DNA of 64,000 bases. It comes from Podaxis mareebaensis (taxonomy: Eukaryota > Basidiomycota > Agaricomycetes > Agaricales > Agaricaceae). The stretch is taken from the NCBI GenBank assembly GCA_018524725.1, contig JAEUWP010000178.1:106770-170769 (forward strand), written 5' to 3'. The notes under the pieces are model-generated. The model saw only the letters and a list, made by a program, of their open reading frames with translations, had not been told where the DNA came from and did no database searches. Made by a program: the position numbers and the translations under genes. Every line of letters starts with the position of its first letter. Position 1 is the first letter of the stretch. This document shows positions 11,343 through 21,338 of the stretch, in pieces.

Positions 11343-12805
11343 TCAAAGAACGAACTCATCCAGCTCCGGTACCCCGAGCCAAGCACCAGGAAAATGCGGA
11401 CCGCGCGACGTTGGGGAAGGTTTCATAGACACTCGTTTTAGTTTGTGAACGACGACTTCGGGCCAGGCTCCAGGGAAAAGCAGGACGGGGGAATGTGTTA
11501 CCTCCATCTCGGTCCCCAAATCCCCTGTGTCCTTGGGGTCGACAGCAAGAGCGAGCGTGATCACAGGCAACCACTCCACTGGGAAGCAACTACGCAGATA
11601 ATAAAAGAAATTCTTGACCACGGTCGTTACCCTTCGCCTACGTCCTCGCAGAACAGAAACTCCAGTATAATGCCGCGATTTGCACTTGTAGAGACACTTG
11701 TGGAGAGCGCCATCACGAAGCTGTGAGAAGTTTCCTCGAAAGCTATCATGTTCTTGCTTTAGTTCCAATGGGATAGACCAATATCTGTGGTTCGTGTTGT
11801 GGCCTTCGAGAACATGAGCATGGCTATTCTGATCCTGCAAGCGTTCAACGACTTGGGCTCTAGGGATTCGAGTAACTTGGGGTCGGCCATCGCCAGATGT
11901 TTCCACTGGACCAGGAGAGGATAGAACGGCTTGAGCCGTATACCAGTAACATCGACCAGTTTCCTTCGAGACGTGTTGGATCTTATATTTAGTACCGCGC
12001 CGAGGGAACTCGGTAAGAAGTTTTTCAAGATCACAGCAGGAAATCGCTTGGTGTAGTGGTAGAATCTGTGGTGGAGATCGAGCTCCCTTTTGTTCACCAG
12101 ATTCTACTTGAGCGCATATATCCACTTCTGTTGGTGAGGCTGATGCTCCAGAGGGGTTTCTTGAACTGCCTCTTGCATCACTTTGTTGATTAGACGGATG
12201 CTCTATCATTGGTTGGTTTTGAGTGTCCAGAGGTTCTGCCGCAGTATCGACCGGCGAGTTTGCGCATGTATAGAGGGAAGATGGCAATTCAGGTCGGAAG
12301 GGCTGCCACTTCTCGTCCGTTGGTTTAGAAGCCTTTTCTTTAGTGCCTTGTAACTTCCTGGCGTCCTGGGTAGGAGGTTCCTTGTGTGGCCTTTCGCTGC
12401 TCGAGGAGAAACAATGTGTTGTTGGAGTGAATCGTTTGTGGTTATGTCTGGTCTTATTCTGTCCACCGGGAGAATGTCGTCTTTGGATTTCCTTCGCGCC
12501 CTTCCCCTGCTCGAGTGCGTCCGCAAAGTCTGGGTCTGGAATGGAAGTTGGTGTGTTTCAGAACGATATGTCGACGTGATACGGGGCATATGGATACCTT
12601 TCAATGTGGCCAGCATCCCATCTGTGCACAGAGAACGAAGGAGACGTTTGTTACACCGCAATCGGTAGTGGTACCTCGCATCGCGTTGGATGCCATCGTC
12701 GACTCGTGGTGGTCCCTTAGTGGATCCAGCACCTTGTGGACATTGTTGCCTTTGATTCCGTCGTTGTTCGCGACGAGTAGGCTTATGGTTGTGTGGTATT
12801 GACAT
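11343..12805 (-). CDS. Unrecognised protein (hypothetical), 466 aa
   Basis: I do not recognise this gene. A two-exon model fits exactly: exon 1 is 12805-12598 and exon 2 is 12535-11343 (208 + 1193 nt, a multiple of three). The 62-nt intron has GTATCC/CCAG ends and a CTGAAAC branch-like site. The ATG sits in a good context (CCGCCATGTC). The N-terminus is very basic (HNHKPTRREQRRNQRQQ). A polar middle follows, then a Ser/Pro-rich stretch, then a better-ordered C-terminal half with CCDLEKLLTEFPRRGTKYKI, SKETGRCYWYTAQAVLSSP and VVKNFFYYLRSCFPVEWLP. No signal peptide or membrane span is evident. The uninterrupted 1.2-kb frame supports coding. The shape (basic tail plus a small folded C-terminal region) may suggest a nucleic-acid-binding role, but that is speculation. 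Confidence 0.6.
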
Positions 12806-13317
12806 GGCGGTAGAAAGGAAGACGAAATCAGGCGAAATCCCATACCTTGGGACGGCACGTGTTCTGTAATTGGCTCCGACCTCTCCCTCACAAAACTTCC
12901 ACTTTGCTCAGATATTCTTCCTTGGACGTGCTGTGTTCTCCCTTGGCCCTCGAGTGTGTGCCCGCGCAATCACCATGGCTGGAATAGTCACGAGTCTCTG
13001 AACTATCTCAGGTTGTAAACGTAGTTATGCATGTTTCTGACTAGCCTATTGGTCCTCAAATTAGTTGGGTTATCATCGGAAACTGTGCCTGGTCGATGCA
13101 ATAAAGTCCACTGAGGGACGCGAGACCGTCCTTTACCCGAGCCTGCAATGTCCGGAGCAACCAACTTTAGCCTATCCCGCACTTACCCCACAGCTAGTAG
13201 CCGAAAAAACACCTCTGGATAGCTCATCAATCCGCCGAAGTTTACCCCTCCTGCCAACAATCACGAATATAAAAACCAAATGCTTTCTGGGGCTTCAGGA
13301 CTCCTTGATCTCCAAAA
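12806..13317. promoter_or_regulatory. Divergent intergenic region: promoters of the unknown gene (-) and GH131 (+)
   Basis: About 510 bp between head-to-head genes. The GH131 side has ACGAATATAAAAACC at about 13263-13277, a good TATA element 40-55 bp before the ATG at 13318, as often seen in strongly regulated secreted-enzyme genes. A transcription start between the TATA and the ATG would give a very short 5' UTR. Confidence 0.45.
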
Positions 13318-14440
13318 ATGCTGGCTGGTGTCTCGAAACTACTTGTGCTTGCTGCTGTTTCGTTGAAGGTCGCCGCGACGCCTGTTCTCTATGACGGACG
13401 CGTCCCGTTCAACTACACCACCGCCGATTTAGATGGCTCGAAAGATCCTTTCCTGACGTACGTACCTTTGACCAATAGCTATCCACACATCGCTAAGTAT
13501 ATGTTCTAGCGTTGTGAAGGGAACAGAGAGCGCATCTCACGTAGGGTTTCCCACTTCCCAAAGCCAAGTCCTCAAAGCTAATAAACAAATTCCTCCTCCA
13601 GTACTCAACCCTCCAAGGCCACAAAATTCCTCCCACACCTCTCTGGAGATCCTTCCCTTACACCAAAGCCACCGAACAAGTCATCTCCGTCTCCATCGAC
13701 AACTCCTCCATCTTCTCCCCAGGCGGCAACAACCCCCAAAACGGCTTCCGTCGCACAGACATCATCGCCCAACGCGACTGGTCCCCCGCCAACCTCATCC
13801 CCATCATCCAAGTCAACACAACCGTCTTCCACTTCTCCATCAAAGCCGATGAAAAACGCCCATTGAACTATAAACACGAATACCAAATCGTCTTCATCGA
13901 GCCAAGTGATGGTTCACATGTTTTCGGTATCCAATTAGGCACACCTTTTACTCTAGACGCCAACGCCAAGCCTGCAAAGGACGCCCATTTCTTCAAGGTT
14001 CTTGACCATGGACTAAACGTCCTTTTCAAAGCTCCTTTCCTTCCTGCTTTATGGCACAACTTTGCTGTTCAGGTGGATTGGGAAGCCAGAACCCTTGCTG
14101 TCTTCTATTCCGTCGAGGGCCTCCCTCTCGTCCCTGTGACACGTCTTCTCAAGAACAAGAGCCAAAAGGAAGGTGATGCTGGCAAGGGAGAGTTCCACTT
14201 TGGTGTTCTCAAGGTGAGCAAACTTGTTCTACGCGATATAGCTCTCGAATAATTGACGCATCTTCGCAGCTCCCGCTGGTCAACCCCAAGGATACCCCCG
14301 AACAACAAGGCGACGTTGTCCACTACGGCATTCAAGAAGGCACGACTGAGGGTCTCCACTACTCTGGCATCTTTGTCGAGTCTATTGAAAAGGGAGTTAG
14401 CCTCGGCTATGGCCTCACTGGCAAGCCCATCCGAAAGTAA
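13318..14440 (+). CDS. Secreted beta-glucanase, glycoside hydrolase family 131
   Basis: Four exons encode about 317 aa. The ATG at 13318 begins a signal peptide (MLAGVSKLLVLAAVSLKVAA) with likely cleavage near ATP. The mature protein starts VLYDGRVPFNYTTADLDG and carries VVKGTESASH, VSIDNSSIFSPGG, GFRRTDIIAQ, FHFSIKADEKRPLNY, HEYQIVFIEPSDGSHVF, WHNFAVQVDW and GEFHFGVLKLPLVNP, the last crossing an intron. It ends GVSLGYGLTGKPIRK before TAA 14438-14440. These blocks match fungal GH131 enzymes, which cut beta-1,3/1,4/1,6-glucans with a beta-jelly-roll fold and are used in biomass breakdown or wall remodelling. There is no carbohydrate-binding module, so it is a single-domain type. A proximal TATA box supports inducible expression. 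Confidence 0.88.
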
Positions 14441-14676
14441 TTCTTCTTGAGGTATCTTGAAGAACGAGAGCGTAGTTTCTATATACACCCTTTCCAACAA
14501 CTAAGCACGATGGATTCAATCATAGCTCGCACTGCTACGGTCAATAGCATGTTTTTCTGTTGTCATTACAAAAGTCAAAGTGTTCAACTTTCAGGGATTT
14601 ATGGACAGACAGATGCATGGCGTCAGCCGCAGCTATGGCTGGACTAACAAGCCCGCCCGCAAGTTCGAACATCTTC
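14441..14676. other. Short convergent spacer
   Basis: About 236 bp between the GH131 stop and the ORC3 stop. It should contain both 3' UTRs. No other feature is seen. Confidence 0.4.
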
Positions 14677-17075
14677 TCACTCATCATCGCCTTCATCATC
14701 CTCGTCCCCAACATCAAAAACAACCCTCGCAACATGCTCCACCCTCCGCCCGGTATGCTTTACAAACCCAAGATAATCAAGTTCATGCAGCGCACGAATA
14801 AACCGAGCTTGGACTTCGCGGTTCCACGCCTCCTCGTCCGGTTCTTCTTCCATCTCCCCTTCTCCAATTTCTACGTCCTCGACCTCGATTTGCTTTTGTT
14901 TAGCCTTACGTTTCGTAGGAGACCCAATTCCACTCTTCGATTTTCCTTTCCCTTTACCCTTCTCTTTCTCCTTGCCCTTCCGGCCTGACACATGAGCACG
15001 GGCACGTATTCGTTCCTCACGTTGTGCGTCCAACACGACCTTGAACGACTCATACCAATCGTATATATTAATCAACTTCCCGCTGTCGAGGTATCGTCTG
15101 AAAAGGATCGAAGTATCTGGGAGGGTATGCAGTCCTCTGCTGTCGTTGTGAGAGACGTGTGTAGATTCGAGCTGTGCTTCGAGGTCTGATACTGTTGGTG
15201 AGAGCGGCGGTGCTTCTTCTACGGTTTGCAAGGGTTGTGGTGACAGTGGGAGCGGGAGAGGTAAAGTGAAGTCGTATGGCCGGAGAAGGCCATTGATAAT
15301 TGAAGCGCGTATTGAGGGGTTGAGGAGCTGTAGTAAATAGGTTCGTGAGCAGGTATATGCGTGAACCAGGGAATAGAACGAGAGAAGAAAGCGCGTACCT
15401 CGCTCGGGAAGGGACTTGCACCTGTGTACCAGATATCCCATAGTGGGTGACGTTCTAGAGGTTGTATTAGGTCCCTATGAGAACATGAAACGCAGCATGA
15501 GTGAGATATGATTGACGATGAGAAATGGAGGACATACTGGATATAGCCGGTCAACCACTCGCCTACATCTTCCGCTTCCAAAGCATCAGGCTCAGCACTC
15601 CGAAAAAGTGCAATCTTCGCTCGAGCCGCTTCGTGCGCTTTCTTCACAGAGTTCGGGAGACCCGAATATAACTCGTCCAAGTCGTCCAACAAATCATGTA
15701 AAGCCTCCGTACGAAGTTTCTTCACGTACATTTCAATCGCTTTGACATCCCGACCTGCCTGGCCGCGAAGTACCGACAGCATTACGCTTGTAAGACCACC
15801 CGACCGTGGATGGAGGGGCTTGTAGCCTTGAGCAGAGAGAAAGGCGTGGAGAGTGTGAAGGAGCGTGAAGCCGAGGCGAAGGTTACGCGCGTGTGTGAGG
15901 AAGATGGTGTGGTGCTGCGTGAGCATATTTAAAAGTGATTCTAATTCTTGTGGCGGTGGGGTAGAAGGGGAGAGGGAAGACAGGCGGGAGTGGAGCAGGG
16001 TGAGGATGGGCGCGTATTCGGCATCAGTGCCAAGTGCTGAAGGCGGTTGGATAAACACACTCAAAGGCTCAACGAGGAAATGTTTTAGGTATACGAGTTG
16101 GATACAGGTGAAGAGTGCGTCGACGGATGAATCATGTCGCGTGCAATGGTCGATGATAGCAGCGAGTGCAGCTGGCCCAAGCATTAAATCGGAGTCAAAG
16201 GAAGGATTGAAAAATGCACAGAGTAGGAGACGTTCGAGGACAGGCCGGCCAGTTTGGACGGTGAAAGACTGGACGCGGAGGCACGTAAGCGTGCTACGCG
16301 GGTATGCGGCGTGAAGGTATGAGGGCGTGGGCGGAGAGATGAGGAAGATGAGGAACGTCAGTGGGAGGTCCGGGATACGCGTACTGCAAATGTACAACAA
16401 ATCCTGCATGACGCTGCTGTCGAATTGTTCAAAGTCGTGTAGCACCACAAGAAGTTGAGATTTGGAATCAAGGGAGGGATACCATGCAGAAAGAGTGCAG
16501 ATATCATATGCAGCGAAACGAGGTGACCTCCGTTTTGCCATAGTAGAATCGGATTCCAGGAACCCAGAGATGAGATTTTTCATCCCGGTCGGGAGGTTGG
16601 GTGCGTCCGAGGGGTAGAGGTGCGAAACGATAGCCGCATGTGGAAGCTGGTCGAGGACGATGTCGATAAAGAGAGACGAAGCGTGGTGGACTGCGATTAC
16701 AGGGAGTTCGGGGTATGGTAGTCCTGGGAGAACATCTTCGCAGGCCGTGGCAATGCCATGCGCGATGGAGGCTGCCGTTGGGCTGTAGAGGCTATCGATC
16801 TCCGCCCTGAGTCTGTGTAGACATTTGGCCCAGCTTGACTTGTACGCTGCTATACGAGCGTCTCGTAGTGTGTCTCCTTTCTCCTCTTCATCGTCCGGTG
16901 CATACGGGATATAAAACGAGGTCTATGACTTGCTGTCAGCTAAAGAACTTCAATGCCAACCCTTACGCACCTGGGATGGATCGTCGAGGTTGTGCATAAG
17001 CCGAAGGGATTCTCGGCTTTTGCCGGCTGATTGACGCGACGCGACGCGTCCATTACTAGAACGGGCCGATGTCAT
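14677..17075 (-). CDS. ORC3: Origin recognition complex subunit 3 (ORC3)
   Basis: A nuclear replication-initiation protein that forms part of the six-subunit ATPase loading MCM at origins. The ATG at 17075 opens MTSARSSNGRVASRQSAGK. Further exons encode TSFYIPYAPDDEEEKGDT and AIVSHLYPSDAPNLPTGM. The long exon (from about 16600) includes LLVVLHDFEQFDSSVMQDLL, the ORC3 counterpart of a Walker B strand, and IPDLPLTFLIFLISPP. The winged-helix C-terminus has HPLWDIWYTG, INIYDWYESFKVVL and LHELDYLGFVKHTGRRVEHV. Just before it lies a Lys/Gly-rich insert (KGKEKEKGKGKGKSKSG) that is likely disordered. The terminal acidic tail GDEDDEGDDE stops at 14677. Introns near 15470-15537 and 15320-15400 were resolved by frame. 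ORC3 normally lacks a functional Walker A, and none is seen. Confidence 0.85.
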
Positions 17076-18017
17076 GCGCACACCACTTTCAAACTTTCAA
17101 ATTTCAAAGTCACAAATAGCTACCGATCTTCACCCGCGATTAAGGTCGACATGGATTTGCGGACAAAACAAGCACAACCCACAATGGACGTATATGCGTA
17201 TACTTTCATCTATCGGCCCGGAAAACGAAATTTGTGCGGTCGTTGAATAAACCCCATATCAGAAAGTTTTAGGAGAAACTTAATCCTCATCATACAACAA
17301 TAGAGAAGGATTAATGTGCCTCGAGACGCCTCGCATTCTCCCCTCAAAGTCGAGGCCGAGAAGCAAGTCGAGAAGGATGAGCAGCCGTCATATGGAACCA
17401 TCTTCATTGCAAGGAGTCGATATGCGCTCCCTGCGTTCAGCGCGGTCATGGATAAGAAAGGGATGGACCTGAACCATACCTCCTTCCCCAACACATCCAA
17501 TTCCAATGACCTAGTACCTAAAGTACTCAGGTCAGAACGACGAGGATGGTAAACTCGCCAGGATCGGGTCCAACACGCTTCACCCTCCATCACTGGATCC
17601 CAGCGGACGATGCACCCTATCATGGGGGAGCTGGCAAAAGACCGAATGACAGTATTAGCTCACAGCCTTCCCCTAAGTGCAAAGTGAGCGTGAGCCCTTA
17701 CGCTATAACGGGTCCTATTTTCGTCTTCCCATATCGATCGCTATATCAATCGTTTTCACTCCACCAAACCAAATTACCCAACGCATTACTACCGACCATG
17801 GCCAGAACCATAACACAGCCTGACGTGTTGAAGTTCCGGCCGTGCCGATGGTGCGCTGACTGTCGAAGGATGGCCCTTTCTCATCCACAGAACCCCAGCG
17901 CCATTCCCACAGGATCTTGTAACACATCTTATATCATACCTTACACCTGTGGGAAAGGTCGGTGTGGAAGAATGTGGTGCTATCTGGGGATCCCGAAAAG
18001 AAAACAAAAAGGAAGAT
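17076..18017. other. Intergenic region upstream of the epoxide-hydrolase remnant
   Basis: About 940 bp without a supportable gene. Open frames at 17316-17552 and 17546-18019 show no family motifs and no convincing splice pattern. Part of it is the ORC3 promoter. Some of the remainder could be further-decayed sequence of the adjacent duplicated hydrolase, but I could not align it by eye. Confidence 0.35.
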
Positions 18018-18150
18018 AATCTGCGGAACAGCCTACTCAAATCCAACACTGGAGCATAACCTTGCTGATTCTCCCACTGGCTTCCTCAGCTGGATCCATG
18101 GGGGTGCACGAATTGGGACGACGACTATCATTGGACTAGTGATCAAAGTT
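18018..18150 (+). pseudogene. Decayed fragment of an epoxide hydrolase, lying upstream of the intact copy
   Basis: The DNA here aligns with part of the exon at about 19345-19480 of the downstream epoxide hydrolase. In one frame it encodes LADSPTGFLSWIH, against LADSPAGLLGWIY in the intact gene. The next bases still match nucleotide for nucleotide but shift frame, so that a WDDDYHWT-like reading corresponds to the functional WTDDYPWTDDE. No start, nucleophile motif or C-terminal His region is found nearby. It therefore looks like a relic of a tandem duplication rather than an expressed gene. Confidence 0.7.
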
Positions 18151-18334
18151 GGTAACTTCAACGACAATCCACTCCATCATTCTTCTGCTCATACAGAAGC
18201 ACTGAAAATGCCATCACAGTCCACGCGCCGTGAGACCACTGCCATATTTATATCACTTATGAGGCTCACAAGTATAAGACCATCGGAGTCATTCTTTAGT
18301 CGGCCCTCTTCCCTTACCACTCGCCCCACCCACA

Positions 18335-19921
18335 ATGTCGACAGAAACGCCTTTCAAAATCGCTGTACCCGACGAGAGTCTCGCGTCCTTAAAGAAGAAA
18401 CTCGACCTGACGAGGCTTCCTGATGAATTGGAAAACGTCGGGCGGGATTACGGCGTGCCGTTGAAAGACATTCAGCGTCTAATCGCGTATTGGAAGGACG
18501 GGTACGACTGGAAAAAACATGAAGCCCAGCTCAACGAGGAGTTGCCACAATTTACGCGTGATATTGAGGTCGAGGGATTCGGAACTTTGAACATACACTA
18601 CGTGCACAAAAAAAGTTCAGTGCCTTCAGCCATCCCGCTGCTGTTCATTCACGGATGTGAATCGTCCTTCTATGCTGTTTCTTTTGGGGCTCTCTAAATC
18701 GTTGTTTTATCATATATAGGGCCTGGGAGTTTCCTAGAAGTTAGGAAGATTCTGCCGTTGCTGGTTGACGACTCCGGGGAGCATCCCAGTTTCCATGTTG
18801 TGGCTATTAGTTTACCAGGCTATGGGTTCTCGGAGGCACCAAAGAAGAGAGGGTTTGCCATCTCTCAGTATGCGGAGGTGTGTTCCTGATGGGTATTACG
18901 ACCATAGGACTCACCAAAAGATATAGATATCCCACAAATTAATGCTCGCACTGGGATATAATGAATACGGTGAGGTCTCCCTACGCGACCAACTATTGTG
19001 AGGCTAACAAGTAATGTACTTCAGTAACCCAAGGAGGTGATTGGGGAGGCGTCGTACGTTCCCTTCCTACTGCAACTTCTGCCGGCTGATGTTGTTGCGC
19101 CAGATCGCCAAACACATCGCTTCTGTTTATGGTCCCAAGCATAACAAAGCGTGGCATACGAACTTTCCCATGTAGGGAATGTGAAAACTCTTACATCTGT
19201 TTATACACTAATTTCTCATGAAGGTCCCCACCTCCGAGCCTATGGGGCAGTCCAATGCTCTTCTTGAAGAATCTAGTGACACCCCTTACACCTTTTGAGA
19301 AAGCAGGTCTGAAACGCACCCAATGGTTCGCCGCGGAAGGTCGAGGGTATTTCATAGAGCAGTCCACCCAGCCTCAGACCTTGGGATATAGTCTCGCAGA
19401 TTCCCCCGCTGGGCTCCTCGGTTGGATCTATGAAAAGCTCGTGAGCTGGACCGACGATTATCCTTGGACTGACGATGAAGGTCAATTCCCTCAATAATCA
19501 ATTCAAACTTCTACTCACGATTTATTCAGTTCTTACCTGGATTTCAATTTACTGGTTCTCCAGACCCGGACCAGCAGCCTCTGTTAGGATATACTACGAG
19601 TATATGAAAACGCAACCTGAAGCTTACAGAAAGCGTATCCCTGTCAATATCCCTACTGGATATTCCTATTTCCCAAAGGAGCTCCGGATTTCACCACGAT
19701 CGTATGTCCAACTATTGGATTTTCTTTCACAGGCTGATGAGCTATGCGCACCTAGTTGGCATAAAACGCCTAATGTTGTGTTTGAATCGCAACACGAGAG
19801 CGGTGGTCATTTTGCTGCCTATGAACGCCCAGAAGCTTTAGTCGGTGACTTGAGGAAGATGTTGGGGAAGGGCGGACCTGCTTTTGCAGTAGTTGCTTCG
19901 AATAACGGATTCAAGTCCTGA
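18335..19921 (+). CDS. Epoxide hydrolase (microsomal/fungal type, alpha/beta hydrolase with EHN domain)
   Basis: Hydrolyses epoxides to diols, a step in xenobiotic or secondary metabolism. The ATG at 18335 follows a TATA-containing promoter. The N-terminal EH region starts FKIAVPDESLASLKKKLDLT and continues VGRDYGVPLKDIQRL and IEVEGFGTLNIHYVH. The oxyanion motif HGWPGSF is assembled across an intron (donor near 18658). VVAISLPGYGFSEAP then leads to the nucleophile elbow QGGDWGG, whose Asp is the catalytic nucleophile. The lid includes LADSPAGLLGWIYEKL and WTDDYPWTDDE. The C-terminus has VNIPTGYSYFPKEL and HESGGHFAAYERPEAL with the catalytic His. About 8 introns, roughly 400 aa. A degenerate copy of one exon lies immediately upstream. 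The catalytic Asp and His are present, so the gene appears functional. Confidence 0.85.
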
Positions 19922-21338
19922 GTTACATTCGTAGGCGCGCATGTATATACTTTGGCCGTTTGTTTCTCTCTTGATCATCGTTGGTCTTGAATCCTGCATC
20001 ATACCGCTGTAAAGTGATGTTCTTTTTTTTCTCATCAATTTATCACACGGTGCCTGGTGGTAGTCCGCGGCGCTAGCTGTTACGCTAGGCGTATATATAC
20101 ATATGGGATGAGAATGAGTGAAGCCGTGAGGGCAGCGGATGAACCCGAGGGCTGATAGAGCCTTTTGCTCGTCGAGGGTGGTTTTAATTTGAGCGTAGAA
20201 TCTCGTTAGGGCCACATGCTCGGGTGGGGGCGCTAATTCACAGATGATTCGGGCGCTAGTGAAAGAAAATGAACGTAGAATCCCGTGTTTGGGCCGCACA
20301 TTCGTGATGGATGGCGTGAGTTCAGGAATAACTCAGGCGCTTGCGAGATAGGTATGGAATCGAGTCCGAGAAGGCCACATGTCCTGGGTGTATGCGCCAA
20401 CAGAGGCCGAGGTGTAGATGTAGATGAATGTAGGAGACCGTTACCCAATGCCCCTGGGCCCTCCGCTGGCCTGGGTTGTGAATGCGAATGCTTGGGGATT
20501 GTTTCGAAGGAACGCGGTGAAGGGTCGTGAGGTTCATTAGTTCGTCCCTTGTGTGGGATCTCTTGAATAGTTGGCGCTCATATAAAATATGTGCCCTTGT
20601 TTGTGATGGACTTCCGCACTTGCACGACTGTGCTTCTTGGGGCAAGAAACAGACCCTGTACTCGTCTGTGGGGGCGTGCCCCGGGATCGCTCTGACTGCT
20701 TTTGCACACAGGTTGGGACTGCTGTCGAGGAGGGGGAGTTGGCATGATCCCCTATTGCCGTATGTTGGTTTCAGTGGCTTGCCGCCTGCATCTGATAATG
20801 TGAGGAAGCTGTGGTCGCTGTATTTTAAGGTCACGGAACACTGTCAACGAGGCATGTAGGCGTGCGTCCGCCGTTTCCTTGCGGAGTGCGTCGATGGGCG
20901 TCGCCATCGAGGGGTTTCCTGGTTCTGCCCTAGTGGCCTCGCGTCTTCGTGGGCCGCACGGTGCATTGACCATTTGGCCGCGGAGGGTACGGCACAGAAC
21001 GTAACCGTGTGTTCCGGGCTTTGCGAAATCCACTTGCGCAGCTTTCTAAAGTGATGGTTTTCACTTAAGCAAATTAAACGGGGCGATGCGAGGGGAGGCG
21101 AAGATGTCAGGATAGGCAACCTTCGGTCACAGAAGTGTAAGAACATTCAACGTTCCATCCCCGAACAACGTACCCTGCCTCATGCTGCTAGCCCACAACG
21201 TTAAACCTCACGGACCGGCTTCAGGATCCTTAGTGTACATGTATAATGCATAATGCATAATGCGTGAGACGATACATGGTACCCTTTCGTATCAGTTGAA
21301 CATTATCCTCGACCATCGCAAAGGCTTAGGACGTCACT
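19922..21338. other. 1.4-kb intergenic region with a degenerate 80-bp tandem repeat
   Basis: No gene is supported. The minus-strand frame at 20322-20834 has no motif and partly overlaps repeat sequence. Besides the 80-bp repeat described separately, a run of short TAATGCA units (about 21245-21262) is visible. The two flanking genes are convergent here. Confidence 0.4.
20191..20430. repeat. Three degenerate 80-bp direct repeats
   Basis: Units begin at 20191, 20271 and 20351, with an exact 80-bp period. Each begins with a GGAATC/GTAGAATC-type core, followed about 10 bp later by GGGCC(A/G)CA and then a GG(T/A)G-rich GCGC stretch. Identity between units is moderate, so the array is old. It lies in non-coding sequence. 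Confidence 0.55.

Noticed and set aside
15219..15462. Open extension of the ORC3 frame past the GYIQ donor
   Set aside because: Conserved ORC3 C-terminal sequence is reached only after splicing, so the extension is intronic or out of frame.
20322..20834. 170-aa open frame on the minus strand
   Set aside because: No motif or signal and it overlaps the 80-bp repeat. Composition looks like random translation.
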